A stretch of DNA of 64,000 nucleotides from Chitinophaga filiformis (GCF_023100805.1 NZ_CP095855.1:6675001-6739000), one strand, 5' to 3'. Counted from the stretch's first letter, positions 17,351-26,588 are shown. Made by a program: numbers and translations. The notes: generated by a model from the sequence alone, not told the origin.

Positions 17351-18517
17351 ATGAAGAAAACCGTCAATTCCCTCCTCCTTTGCATGACTATGTTTGCTTT
17401 GGCAACCTTATTACTGATGTGCAAAAAACAGGACGCCAACAGCATGAAGCGGGTAGCCGGCAACAGCCTGATAGCCGCTGCTGCCGCGCCACAGATCGTT
17501 ACGTTCGTACATCCTGGTGTGCTGAACACACAGGCAAGCCTGGACCTGATCGCCTCACAGGTGAATGGCGCCACGCCGGATCCTGTACGTACTGCCGCTT
17601 ACCAGAAAGTACTGGATTATGTCAATAACAACGCGCTGCCTACCCGCTTCTGGGAAACCGTGACCGTGGGTTCCAACGGGGCCACCACAGAGTCAAAAAG
17701 CCAGATCAGGAAAGACGCCATACTGGCTTATGCACTGGCCTTGCGCTGGGCAAAGACAGGTAATGCCACGTATGCACAACAGTGTATCGCCATCCTGAAC
17801 GGCTGGTCTTACACTTTCAAACAGTATGCAGTGCTGTCGGGGTCTAACCAGTATCAGCCATCGCTGGAAGCGTCATGGACCACTCCCAGTTTTGTTGCCG
17901 CTGCTGAGATCATGCGTTATTACAAGGCCTTTGGTCAGTCGGCCGGCTGGTCTGACGCTGACATCAACCAGTTCAATAACTACCTGAACCTGGTGAAGAA
18001 CAATTATATCAACAACACACCGGCGTACAACAACAACTGGAATGCTTCTGCCGGTTATGCTAAAATGGCCATCGGCATTTTCCTGAACAGCACTACCGTA
18101 TACCAGAATGGTTATAATATCATTACACAGCACCTGCCGGTCATTATTAAGTCTGACGGCACCATTCCTGAATATTGCGACAGGAATGACTGTGTGCATT
18201 TCCAGTATTCACTGACAGCATTCGCATATGCGGCCGAGCTGGCAAGTATACAGGGCGACAATTCCCTGTGGACATTCAATTCCAACCTGCTCAGCAAAGG
18301 CTACGATTATATGAAGGCTGCCTACAACGGGGCCACTTCCTGTACCACCTGTTCTACTTCCAGCACCGTTTTCCCGGGCACCGAAGTGGCTTACAATTAT
18401 TACAAGACAGCGAACCTGAAATACCTGCGGGAACTGCAGGACCCGCTGTATGTAACTTCAGACAAAACGTTCCTGGGCTTTACCTCCTATACACATTTTG
18501 ATGTACCCGGCCTGTAA
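17351..18517 (+). CDS. Alginate lyase-family lipoprotein
   Basis: An exported lipoprotein of 388 residues. The signal peptide ends in a lipobox (LLLMCKK), so it is anchored at the periplasmic or outer membrane. The body (about 50-388) looks like the alpha/alpha-barrel alginate lyase family (PL5-type fold): VHPGVLNTQ at the start, LRWAKTGNATYAQQC, the NNNWNASAGYAKM segment in the position of the active-site Asn region, and DCVHFQYSLTAFAYAAELA carrying the conserved His and Tyr. These proteins cleave uronic-acid polysaccharides by beta-elimination, though many Bacteroidota members have other or unknown substrates. The gene stands alone and ends in a strong terminator. The family call is fairly sure; the substrate is not. 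Confidence 0.8.
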   Translation: MKKTVNSLLLCMTMFALATLLLMCKKQDANSMKRVAGNSLIAAAAAPQIVTFVHPGVLNTQASLDLIASQVNGATPDPVRTAAYQKVLDYVNNNALPTRFWETVTVGSNGATTESKSQIRKDAILAYALALRWAKTGNATYAQQCIAILNGWSYTFKQYAVLSGSNQYQPSLEASWTTPSFVAAAEIMRYYKAFGQSAGWSDADINQFNNYLNLVKNNYINNTPAYNNNWNASAGYAKMAIGIFLNSTTVYQNGYNIITQHLPVIIKSDGTIPEYCDRNDCVHFQYSLTAFAYAAELASIQGDNSLWTFNSNLLSKGYDYMKAAYNGATSCTTCSTSSTVFPGTEVAYNYYKTANLKYLRELQDPLYVTSDKTFLGFTSYTHFDVPGL

Positions 18518-18555
18518 CAACGACAAGTAAACAGATAACCAGGGCTATAGCGGAT

Positions 18556-18592
18556 AAGACCGTCCCGGATACTCCAGGACGGTCTTTTTTTT
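18556..18592 (+). terminator. Rho-independent terminator after the alginate lyase-family gene
   Basis: A 10-bp perfect stem (aagaccgtcc / ggacggtctt) with a loop of about 11 nt is followed by an eight-T run. Confidence 0.92.
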
Positions 18593-18611
18593 AAAAAAAA
18601 GATATCAGGTA

Positions 18612-18642
18612 TTGCAACGTACGTTTTTAATGCATACCTTTG
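18612..18642 (+). promoter_or_regulatory. Bacteroidota-type promoter of the blaI-M56 operon
   Basis: ttg at 18612-18614 (-33 element), 20 nt, then tacctttg at 18635-18642 (-7, consensus TAnnTTTG). A perfect 10-bp palindrome aacgtacgtt (18616-18625) sits between the two boxes and is a natural place for the BlaI-type repressor to bind and autoregulate. The ATG of the repressor gene follows only 4 nt after the -7 box, so the mRNA would be leaderless or nearly so. Confidence 0.6.
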
Positions 18643-18646
18643 AATC

Positions 18647-19045
18647 ATGAGCTTATTTAAGAAAGATACATCTCCCGAGATGGTGCCGACGAAAACTGAA
18701 ATGGACGTACTGCAGATACTCTGGCAGTATGGCCCCTCTACTGTACGTTTTGTACACGACAAATTGAATGAGCAGAAAGAGGCGGTGATCTATACCAGTA
18801 CTTTAAAGCTGATGCAGGTAATGAAGGAAAAAGGGATGCTGGACCGTGACGAAAGCAGCATGAAACATGTGTACAGCGCTGTCGTGGAAGAGAAAAAGGT
18901 GAAGGGCACCCTGCTGAGCCGTTTTATGGACTCCATGTACAATGGTTCACCGAGCGACCTGGTGGTGGCATTGCTGGGCAATGACAAGACCTCACCGGAA
19001 GAATTAAAGAAGATCAAAGAGTTGTTGAAAAATATGGATAAGTAA
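18647..19045 (+). CDS. BlaI/MecI/CopY-family transcriptional repressor
   Basis: A 132-residue winged-helix repressor. The N-terminal half has the family pattern PTKTEMDVLQILWQYGPSTV, then LNEQKEAVIYTSTLKLMQVM as the recognition region and KGMLDRDESSMKHVYSAVV as the wing. The C-terminal half (about 80-132) is the dimerisation part. In the classical system the partner M56 membrane protease triggers cleavage or release of this repressor. The partner gene starts 16 bp downstream, which supports that pairing. No beta-lactamase or PBP gene is nearby, so the controlled output is more likely the operon itself. Confidence 0.95.
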   Translation: MSLFKKDTSPEMVPTKTEMDVLQILWQYGPSTVRFVHDKLNEQKEAVIYTSTLKLMQVMKEKGMLDRDESSMKHVYSAVVEEKKVKGTLLSRFMDSMYNGSPSDLVVALLGNDKTSPEELKKIKELLKNMDK

Positions 19046-19061
19046 CTAAATTCCAACACCC

Positions 19062-20873
19062 ATGCACCCCTACCTCAATTTACAATCAGGTGGCGAACAG
19101 TTTCTCCAGGCTTTCAGCTGGATGCTGATACATTCCCTCTGGCAGGGATTGCTGCTGGCCCTTACAACGGCCATATTACTGCAATTCACCAAAAGGGCGC
19201 CTGCACGATTGAGGTATTATATACTGTTCAGCCAGTTTGTATTATTTATACTGGCTTGTATATGGACCTTCTTCCTGGGTATGAGCAGACCATCGGTAAG
19301 TATTGTACCACTAAGCGATACTTTCGGGCAGCATGCTTCGCAACTGCTGCATATCAATACCATTAACATACAACAGTTTGCCGGTGCATGCGCCGCTTAT
19401 ATTTCCAGTCACGCATCATGGCTGGTACTTGTGTGGGCTGTCTTTTTCGCTTTCCGTTCCATCAGGATGGTGCAGGGACTGATGTACCTGCAACGTGCAC
19501 GGCATCAATATGTTTATGCGGCGGCCGGCTGGCAGGAACGGCTTGTGCTGCTTTGTGGAAAGCTGCATATCAATAAAAGCATCCGCCTGCTGGAATCGGC
19601 CCGTATAAAGGCACCTATGGTAATAGGACATCTGAAGCCGGCGATACTGATGCCGGTGGGTTTATTGAGCGGTATGCCGGTGGAACAGGTGGAGGCAGTA
19701 CTACTTCATGAACTGGCCCATATACGCCGGCACGATTATATTGTAAACCTGCTGCAAACCTTTTGCGAAACTGTTTACTTCTTTAATCCCGGTCTCTTAT
19801 GGATGTCCGGCCGGCTGCGGGATGAGCGTGAACATTGTTGCGATGATATCGCCCTCGCACAAACCGGTAACAAGAAAGAATTTATACAGGCGCTGATCAG
19901 TTTCAAGGAACACGCTATGTACAATCATGCAGCTGTGGCATTTCCGGGCAGGAAGAACCAGTTGCTGCAAAGGGTGAGCCGTATTATCAACAACAAATAT
20001 CAGCCGCTGGGAACAGGTGAAAAAGTATTCTTCATGGCAGGCATCCTGTTGCTGACAGTTATCCTGTCAACCGCTGCCATTACCCAGCTGCGCAGTATGG
20101 AGCAGGATCTTGCCGGCATACATCACACCGCCAGGAATTATGTCCTTCCCATGCCGTCGCCCTTATTGCCAATTGCAGCTGTTGCACCCGCAAAACCAAC
20201 TGATGGTGTTACGCTGCAAAAAAACAAGCGGATAAAAAATGCAGCGGCCGCTCTTTCTGTCATAACACGTGATGCGACAATAAGCAGGGAGTCTGCAGAC
20301 GAACATTACGTGGAAAAACTGCTGGCAGATGAAATACAGCCGGAACAAACAGAAGCCGCCATGCCCCGCGATGAAAGGAGGCGCATAAGGCCAGCGTATA
20401 CAGCCGGCAATACACAAAGGGCAAACTGGTCTGCCTTCCGCAGGCAATATACTCCCGGCAACAGCCAGCTGCCCAGCAGCTCTTCTGAGCTCCACCTCAC
20501 TGCAAACGGCAGAGAGATCACGCTAAGTGCCAATGAGGTAGTGCTGCGGGACGAGCAAAGAGAAGAGGCAAGACTGGCTCATATACAGGGTCAAAAAGAC
20601 AGACTGCAGGCAGATCAGGACCGGGCGCAGGCTGTCAGGGACCGGATACAGGCGGAAAGAAACCGTGCACAGGCAGACATGGACAAAGAACGGGGAAGGC
20701 TGGACCGCATACAGGCGGAGAAGGACAGGATGCAGGCAAACCTTGACCGTATACAGGCTGATAACGACAGAGTACAAGCGGAAAAAGACAGAGCGCAGGC
20801 AAACCTCGACCGCATACAGGCTGATAAAGACCGCGCGAGGGCCGAGGCAGAAAGAAGGCAGGCAACACAATAA
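19062..20873 (+). CDS. M56-family (BlaR1-like) membrane metalloprotease with heptad-repeat tail
   Basis: A 603-residue inner-membrane sensor protease. Membrane segments lie near residues 18-41, 52-72, 108-131 and 323-341. The zinc site HELAH is at 216-220 (VLLHELAHIRRHDY), with the downstream DEREHCCDDIA supplying the third ligand, so the peptidase is intact. Beyond the last span there is no penicillin-binding domain. Instead there is a periplasmic linker, and from about residue 495 to the end a charged coiled coil of exact heptads (DRxQAxx, about 15 repeats). The same heptads make up the body of the secreted protein encoded 254 bp downstream. It likely cuts the BlaI-type repressor, directly or through others, in response to an envelope signal. 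The ligand is unknown. Confidence 0.93.
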   Translation: MHPYLNLQSGGEQFLQAFSWMLIHSLWQGLLLALTTAILLQFTKRAPARLRYYILFSQFVLFILACIWTFFLGMSRPSVSIVPLSDTFGQHASQLLHINTINIQQFAGACAAYISSHASWLVLVWAVFFAFRSIRMVQGLMYLQRARHQYVYAAAGWQERLVLLCGKLHINKSIRLLESARIKAPMVIGHLKPAILMPVGLLSGMPVEQVEAVLLHELAHIRRHDYIVNLLQTFCETVYFFNPGLLWMSGRLRDEREHCCDDIALAQTGNKKEFIQALISFKEHAMYNHAAVAFPGRKNQLLQRVSRIINNKYQPLGTGEKVFFMAGILLLTVILSTAAITQLRSMEQDLAGIHHTARNYVLPMPSPLLPIAAVAPAKPTDGVTLQKNKRIKNAAAALSVITRDATISRESADEHYVEKLLADEIQPEQTEAAMPRDERRRIRPAYTAGNTQRANWSAFRRQYTPGNSQLPSSSSELHLTANGREITLSANEVVLRDEQREEARLAHIQGQKDRLQADQDRAQAVRDRIQAERNRAQADMDKERGRLDRIQAEKDRMQANLDRIQADNDRVQAEKDRAQANLDRIQADKDRARAEAERRQATQ

Positions 20874-21126
20874 TCCATTTAAATAATCATTCACCATTTA
20901 AAGCCGTGCAATAGCACGGATGGCATTGTATTGCCACTACCATTCTAAAAACAACAATATGACGTAAAAAATTTTCGCAGCCCTTACTGCGACAGGATCT
21001 TTATTTCCCGTTCATTCCCGGGCTTTGTTTACAAACCATGTAATTTTTTTACAGCAAAAGCTGTAACAGGATGTCTATTGCCTGTACATCCCAGGCATTA
21101 TTTACAAACTTAAAATTCATCAGAAA
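20874..21126. promoter_or_regulatory. Noncoding leader rich in small dyads between the M56 gene and the heptad-repeat gene
   Basis: In order: hairpin ccgtgc / gcacgg (20904-20919), hairpin tggca / tgcca (20921-20936), dyad tttgt-tt-acaaa (21024-21035), dyad ttacagc / gctgtaa (21049-21066) and dyad tgcctg / caggca (21079-21097). The middle two carry TGT/ACA half-sites of the kind BlaI-family repressors use in other bacteria. I suggest, without proof, that the repressor encoded upstream controls this gene separately. No gene is seen in this stretch. Confidence 0.4.
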
Positions 21127-22059
21127 ATGAGCACACATTACTTCAAAAGCAACATACTGCTTGCATCATTCCTCGTATTGACCCTTTCCATAAATGCACA
21201 GCAGATCTCTTCCCAATACACGACATCTGATCAGAAAAACGGGAAGGAACGTGTCATCACTGACAAAGGTGATAAAACCTACCAGCTGGAATTTACGGAT
21301 GGCAAGATGAGCTTTTTCTCTGTAGATGGTGTCAGCATACCGGAGGAAAAATGGGGCGATTATAAGGCCATTATCAACGAGATCCAGGAGCAGATGAAAA
21401 AGGACAAGGAACAGGCAAGACTGGATCGCATTCAGGCGGAAAAAGACAGGGAACAGGCAAAGCTGGACCGCATCCAGGCCGACAAGGACAGAGAACGGGG
21501 AAGACTGGACCGCATTCAGGCTGACAAGGACAAGGATCGCGGAAGGCTGGATCGCATCCAGGCGGAGAAGGACCGGGAACAGGGAAGGCTGGACCGTATA
21601 GAGGCAGACAAAAACAGAGAACAGGCCGACAGAGACCGCCTGCAGGCAGAGAAAGATCGTACGCAGGCAGAATCAGACAGGCAGCAGGCGGACCGGGACC
21701 GCGTACAGGCGGATAAAGACCGTGCACAAGCTGCATTGGATCGCATACAGGCCGACAAAGACAGGGAACAAGCCGCGAAAGACCGTGTGCAGGCAGAAAA
21801 GGACCGTGCACAGGCCGCGGCTGACAGGAAGATGATGGCCGACCTGACCGCCGATCTTATAAGTGATAAACTCATTACCAGTGCGAATGACCTGCACATG
21901 CTGACCCTGTCTCCCACTGAAATGACAGTGAATGGTATTAAACAACCTGATGCCGTGCATAAAAAGTACCAGGATAAATACAGCCGCTTTGCCAAAAACC
22001 GTTTCTCCTACCTGTCTGACGGCAATAGCCAGCAGATGCAGATGCACCGGGGAAATTAA
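21127..22059 (+). CDS. Secreted heptad-repeat (coiled-coil) protein paired with the M56 protease
   Basis: A 310-residue exported protein: signal peptide (cut after SINAQ, residue 25) and a short N-terminal domain (26-90) with the pattern YQLEFTDGKMSFFSVDG. Next come about 20 near-perfect heptads (about 93-237, e.g. LDRIQAEKDREQAK, DRVQADKDRAQAAL). A C-terminal domain (about 240-290, LITSANDLHMLTLSPTEM, VNGIKQPDAVHKKYQDKY) follows. I associate that last domain with C-terminal tails of Bacteroidota M56 proteases, so this gene looks like a tail that became a separate protein, or its partner. The extreme Asp/Arg/Gln/Ala/Lys content predicts a long rigid helix in the periplasm. Function unknown. 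It may be a ligand, substrate or scaffold for the protease upstream. Confidence 0.85.
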   Translation: MSTHYFKSNILLASFLVLTLSINAQQISSQYTTSDQKNGKERVITDKGDKTYQLEFTDGKMSFFSVDGVSIPEEKWGDYKAIINEIQEQMKKDKEQARLDRIQAEKDREQAKLDRIQADKDRERGRLDRIQADKDKDRGRLDRIQAEKDREQGRLDRIEADKNREQADRDRLQAEKDRTQAESDRQQADRDRVQADKDRAQAALDRIQADKDREQAAKDRVQAEKDRAQAAADRKMMADLTADLISDKLITSANDLHMLTLSPTEMTVNGIKQPDAVHKKYQDKYSRFAKNRFSYLSDGNSQQMQMHRGN

Positions 22060-22097
22060 ATGACCTGCTTATTAGTAGTTACTTTCCATTATGAGAA

Positions 22098-22123
22098 AAG
22101 CCGTCTTATTTTTGAGACGGCCT
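22098..22123. terminator. Shared terminator between two convergent genes
   Basis: A perfect 7-bp stem (gccgtct / agacggc) with an 8-nt loop. The stop codon of the minus-strand patatin-like gene lies in the hairpin (22106-22108), and the minus strand continues with TTTTC. On the plus strand it follows the heptad-repeat gene by about 40 bp. Confidence 0.7.
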
Positions 22124-24448
22124 TCTGCTTATCTGTTCTATTAATGTATCTCCATTCAATATTCGCCAACCAGAGAAGTTGAGCTGTTTTTCTATCACTC
22201 CGGGTAACTGGCCTACCACCTCCCTGACCGCTGCCTGACTTAAGACCCAGTTGTTGGGGCATTGGCCACTGCTCAGGTTAAAAAAGACCGGTCTGAATTC
22301 CGCTCTGGCCCGCAGGCTGTCTACCTTTTGTTTAAGAAAATACTGCCCAAGCGCTGTACGCGCTACGCGGGTGTTATAAAGACCTGCAATGATCTCACTC
22401 AGCTCACTGAATTTTCTTATCGCTGCCGGTTCCACTGCCGTGCTGTCGCCGAAATTAAACTGGACCACAAATACTTTTATCGAGGAGTCTTTCAATGGCA
22501 ATACGTTTAACACCTGTAATAAGGTTTCCGCTCCTTTATTCTCATAATACCCTCCATCTACATAGTGCGACTGCCTGCAACTGCTTTTGCCGTCCCTGTA
22601 ACAGAGAGCCGCTCCGGGCGATACCAGCGGGAAGCGGCTGCTGAGATTGATAGCAGTGCTATATTGCAGATTGAGACCAGTTACATTGTACAGGTCACGA
22701 TGACTGCCAAAAGGCAAAGCGCTGACATCTACATTACTCCATATACATTGCCGGCCAGTTTCTACCTCTGTAGTATTGATGAAGAGGGCCGGCAAATCAC
22801 CGCCAATAGTCGAATCGAATGAACTATCCAACAGGTTCACCCGGGGCTTCCACACCTTACTGGTATCTCCACCACTATACTCCCAGCTTCTCTCCAGTGC
22901 TATCGCCCTGTCAAACTGTTCGATATGATGCGGCCAGAAGTAATTGACCACTTCTCCAAAAAACATCTTTCCTATCACCGCAGAAAGATGATCATGCTCG
23001 AAGAAGTTCCTGATAGCAGGCACCAGGCTGCCTGCCTCGCCAGACATGCGTTTACTGATCACCATCGAATTAAATACGTTAGCACCGACGGAGCCTCCGG
23101 AAACAGTGCTATAACAATAGATATGCTTCGTCAGGAATGGCATGTCCTCCTGGAGTTGTGCCAGTGTCAGCGCAGTAAAAGCGCCTGTTCTGAGTGCACC
23201 GCCTTCCGCTGCGACAAAAATAACTGGTATTGTTTTTCCATCTTCCAATCTATAGGTTCCTGAGGAATCATCTTTCAGGTGCTGCAACCATGCACCGAAA
23301 TGCCTTTCGATGGTTTGCCGCTCGCCTTTTCTTACCTTGTACAGCTTCCTGGCCGGGTGATCATTATTATAAAAAGACGAGATCAGAAACAACGCTAACA
23401 ACACCCATCCCAGTGGTATTGGCAGCGCCCACCGGCGTCTGATACTATTGAGGTAGTTAAAAAACACCACCACTATCTGCCAGCAGGCAAATGCGGTAGC
23501 AGTAATTCCCGCCGTTCCAAGATGCATAAAACAGTTCTCGGGCAGCCAAAGAAATATTATAATGATAAGGGCCGCTATACCTGTAGAAAGATATAGCTGA
23601 TTCAGCAGATGAGGATAGAAACGCCGGGGTATCCGGTATAACCAGATCTTCAACTTACTATCTTTATCGAAATCTGTTTTTAAAAGCGTGAATGTTGTAT
23701 GATGAACAATTGCATCATCTTCAATAAGGGGAGCGGGCAGTGTCGTACCGTCCGGAAGTACAACACCTGTCGGTAATTCCCTATCAGGAAGTTGTTCGTC
23801 ACGCACTACCTTCTCTGAAATATTAATACGCACATCGCTATAGATACCATAGAGCTTTTTGCTCCAGACCAGTTCATTCCCTGTTGGAACAAACCAGCTA
23901 AATGGTCGTTTTTCAGACCAGGACGACAAGATGGAGCTTATATAGAGCACGTACAATCCTGCCACTAATACCAGGCTTGTAAATAGTATTCCTGCTACAG
24001 CCCGGTATTCTCCATTATTCAGTTTAACATTTCCACTGAACACTACAGTAAGCATCGCAATACCAAAAACAATAAAAGGATAGAAAAGAGAAACATTGGC
24101 CACTCTCCGCTGGATGCTCTTTCTTTGCTCCACCCTGTCCCGTGACAATGACTTACCTGAGTTGTCGGTCAGGTACACCATCCACCGGCATGTCAGTTCA
24201 GAAGAAATCGCCCAGAACAACATCGCTGCCTGCAGAAAAATGAAGGTAAGCGGCTGTACAGGCGCATTACCAAGGTCTTCTATCATGCATAGTATAACAT
24301 CAGCGCCCTGTGTTGTCTTTACAAAGAGAAAGAATGCCGCCAGATCAAAGATGAGTAGTATCCATATACCACGCAATACGATGATCAGATCAGAGAACCA
24401 GGCAGAATCCCGTGTAGTATTCATGTTTTTCAGTTTATCTTCCACCAA
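22106..24448 (-). CDS. Membrane-anchored patatin-like phospholipase
   Basis: A 780-residue protein with a membrane half and a lipase half. The N-terminal 360 residues have several hydrophobic spans (about 20-43, 64-82, 120-140, 152-172, 288-302, 313-331, 345-360). From about 407 the patatin fold begins: the oxyanion-hole segment AAEGGALR (413-420), the nucleophile elbow GGSVG with Ser453, and the catalytic Asp630 in the DGG motif (YVDGGYYENKGA). So the Ser-Asp dyad is complete, and lipid acyl hydrolase activity is expected at the inner membrane. The start at 24448 overlaps the upstream gene by 14 nt; an ATG at 24424 avoids the overlap. It is the last gene of a four-gene operon with a trypsin-like protease. 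No cyclase of CBASS type is nearby. Confidence 0.88.
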   Translation of the reverse strand: MVEDKLKNMNTTRDSAWFSDLIIVLRGIWILLIFDLAAFFLFVKTTQGADVILCMIEDLGNAPVQPLTFIFLQAAMLFWAISSELTCRWMVYLTDNSGKSLSRDRVEQRKSIQRRVANVSLFYPFIVFGIAMLTVVFSGNVKLNNGEYRAVAGILFTSLVLVAGLYVLYISSILSSWSEKRPFSWFVPTGNELVWSKKLYGIYSDVRINISEKVVRDEQLPDRELPTGVVLPDGTTLPAPLIEDDAIVHHTTFTLLKTDFDKDSKLKIWLYRIPRRFYPHLLNQLYLSTGIAALIIIIFLWLPENCFMHLGTAGITATAFACWQIVVVFFNYLNSIRRRWALPIPLGWVLLALFLISSFYNNDHPARKLYKVRKGERQTIERHFGAWLQHLKDDSSGTYRLEDGKTIPVIFVAAEGGALRTGAFTALTLAQLQEDMPFLTKHIYCYSTVSGGSVGANVFNSMVISKRMSGEAGSLVPAIRNFFEHDHLSAVIGKMFFGEVVNYFWPHHIEQFDRAIALERSWEYSGGDTSKVWKPRVNLLDSSFDSTIGGDLPALFINTTEVETGRQCIWSNVDVSALPFGSHRDLYNVTGLNLQYSTAINLSSRFPLVSPGAALCYRDGKSSCRQSHYVDGGYYENKGAETLLQVLNVLPLKDSSIKVFVVQFNFGDSTAVEPAAIRKFSELSEIIAGLYNTRVARTALGQYFLKQKVDSLRARAEFRPVFFNLSSGQCPNNWVLSQAAVREVVGQLPGVIEKQLNFSGWRILNGDTLIEQISRRPSQK

Positions 24449-26585
24449 CGTTAAAACCTCCCATGTTAAATGTTAAGGATAAAAACCAGGCGCTTTTCCA
24501 GACGTCTTTCAGAGGGATGGTACTCAGCTCATTCAATTCAATGACATCACCCGTTTTATAGCCGCCGTCCAGGTCTTTTACAGGCCCTAGTGCAACACCA
24601 CTGCTGAATACCCAGCGACTGTCACGGCCAAACATCACGCTTCCGCCAAACAGGTAACGGGGCAGCGCCTGTTGATTAATGGCAATCCCTGCAGTGGCAC
24701 TGAAATTCACATCTGTGCCGCTACGCCAGTAAATATGCGTCAGGATAGCGGGTCCTATGTTAAAGTTGCCTACATCTTTGTTCAGTATCCTCTTCCGCTG
24801 TACGGAATCAATAGATGAGATGCGGGATGAATCTATTGTTCCATTGTCCCTCCTTACATAAGTTGTATCGTTAAACCATTCTGTTTTGGTAATAAAGTCT
24901 TTGTTTACCAGCGAGCTGCCAAACAGGCCTACACTAAAGTCAACCTTTACGCCACCGGCGGTATAGTATTTCCTGACAGTCTCTTTATTCATGGTGACAA
25001 GCTTACCATCGTGATAACGGTTTAAGGTAAGGCTGATCAGGTCTTTGTTTTCAATGAGGAGGTTGTGATTGTCGTACCGTTTATAACCGGCTATTTTCAG
25101 GAAGAGGTCTACAGCCTCATGTACAACCTTAAAGTACTCTTCCTGCTGGTCCTTGTCAATGTCTTTCAACTTCAGTTCTGCTGCTTTTAATATGCCTGTT
25201 GCCGTAAAGTCTGTAATCCCTAAAAGGGTCGTCATCCGTTCTTTGATATAGGCAACCCCATTTTCTACCATCTCCACATCCAGTCTTTCCTGCTTCATTT
25301 TTTCGTTTGCATATCTTTCCAACTCAATACGCAATTCTTTAAACAGGTCGAAGGTTTTCATTCCATTTTTTATACCGCCGGCGGCTCCCTTCTGCTCTTC
25401 AAGTGCTGCCGCCTTTTTTCCTTCCTCCCCTGCTGCGCCCGCGCCGGTGCTGGCTATAAAGGTCCTGTTAAATAAGGCTGCATCATCGAGAAAACGGTCG
25501 CCGTAATCGGCAGACAAAACAATACTATCACGGTATGGATGATAGTGCGGCACTACGATCAATAAACTCCTGTTTACTGTAGGAGACAGCTTTCGGACTT
25601 CTTTGATCTTATAGATATTATCACATTGCGGAGGTAACACATTGCTTCCTGTGGCAGCAAACTGCACCGCAGGATACAGTGCTTTAGTGATATCAAGTTC
25701 CTTTTTCAGCAGGTCCAATTTCTGGGCGATAGCGTTCAATTGTTCTTCAGTCGTCGCTGCCGATATCTGCTGACTGACATCCTGGAAGTCTTTTTTTATC
25801 GTATTTAACCTTAAGGTAGCCCTGCTATCTGTTGTCTTTAGCTGAAAGCCCGTCAATTCTTTATCAAGCTCATTAATTTCCTTTAATACACCGGATAATT
25901 TGTTCTTCTTTCCTCCACGTTGTGCTTCCATAACAACACCATCGCAGGTATTACCCAATACCTTATTCAATCTTTTATAAATACTAACCGGATCCTCTTT
26001 ACTGAAATCATAGACAATGGCCCAACGTGTATGGTAATTTAGCTTGACAGACTGTTGCGGTACGATTTTGCCTGCCCATGCTGCTTCCATTTCAGGGGTC
26101 GGTATAAATAAATAGAGAAGGTCCTTATCAACAGGGGTTTCAATACGTTGCGGTTCCGCTGGTACGGACTCACTTATATGTGTTTCAGGCTTAACGGGAA
26201 CAGTTACTTTCACCTTATCTTTAACGAGAACAGCATTGATCGTTCCTCTTTCAAACCCTTCCTTTTGACGAATATCTGCCATAAATATTTGGACCTTATT
26301 ACCGGAAGTATCCACCTTGACCAACCCTTTCGGCATCAGTTCTTCCAGCGTAGCAGAGCTACTATCTGAGGTAATAACAGATGCCTTAAGGAATTTTTTC
26401 AGATCATTCCCTGTTATGTGAATTATACTGAAGACTACATTCCTATCGAACGTCAGTCCTAATTTCTCTTCAGCTTTTAATGTATCAGGCCATAGGGTAA
26501 AATCCGCCGTAATGACCTGCTTGTCCTGTGCCTTAGCTGCTATATTGCAACAGATCATCAGCAATAACAATAATGTCTTTTCCAT
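24435..26585 (-). CDS. Secreted protein of unknown function, possible outer-membrane barrel at the C-terminus
   Basis: A 716-residue exported protein with a clear signal peptide (MEKTLLLLLMICCNIAAKAQ, cut near residue 19). The N-terminal third is beta-rich. A helical middle (about 225-300) contains KLSGVLKEINELDKELTGF-like coiled-coil sequence, and a second helical part lies around 410-500 (LRIELERYANEKMKQERLD). The last 180 residues alternate polar and hydrophobic residues and end in LSLTFNMGGFNVGGR, as in small outer-membrane barrels. No enzyme motif is recognised. It is the third gene of the operon, 3 bp after the trypsin-like protease gene, and overlaps the patatin-like gene by 14 nt. Translation coupling of the last two is likely. 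Confidence 0.8.
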   Translation of the reverse strand: MEKTLLLLLMICCNIAAKAQDKQVITADFTLWPDTLKAEEKLGLTFDRNVVFSIIHITGNDLKKFLKASVITSDSSSATLEELMPKGLVKVDTSGNKVQIFMADIRQKEGFERGTINAVLVKDKVKVTVPVKPETHISESVPAEPQRIETPVDKDLLYLFIPTPEMEAAWAGKIVPQQSVKLNYHTRWAIVYDFSKEDPVSIYKRLNKVLGNTCDGVVMEAQRGGKKNKLSGVLKEINELDKELTGFQLKTTDSRATLRLNTIKKDFQDVSQQISAATTEEQLNAIAQKLDLLKKELDITKALYPAVQFAATGSNVLPPQCDNIYKIKEVRKLSPTVNRSLLIVVPHYHPYRDSIVLSADYGDRFLDDAALFNRTFIASTGAGAAGEEGKKAAALEEQKGAAGGIKNGMKTFDLFKELRIELERYANEKMKQERLDVEMVENGVAYIKERMTTLLGITDFTATGILKAAELKLKDIDKDQQEEYFKVVHEAVDLFLKIAGYKRYDNHNLLIENKDLISLTLNRYHDGKLVTMNKETVRKYYTAGGVKVDFSVGLFGSSLVNKDFITKTEWFNDTTYVRRDNGTIDSSRISSIDSVQRKRILNKDVGNFNIGPAILTHIYWRSGTDVNFSATAGIAINQQALPRYLFGGSVMFGRDSRWVFSSGVALGPVKDLDGGYKTGDVIELNELSTIPLKDVWKSAWFLSLTFNMGGFNVGGR

Positions 26586-26588
26586 ATA

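Noticed and set aside
20523..20897. Antisense frames over the heptad-repeat coding regions (also 21374-21811 and 21516-21995)
   Set aside because: Repeat-driven open frames opposite two well-supported genes; they read as Cys/Ser/Pro-rich noise.
22106..24448. CBASS effector (CapV-type patatin)
   Set aside because: No nucleotide cyclase gene is nearby, and the protein has a large membrane region unlike CapV.
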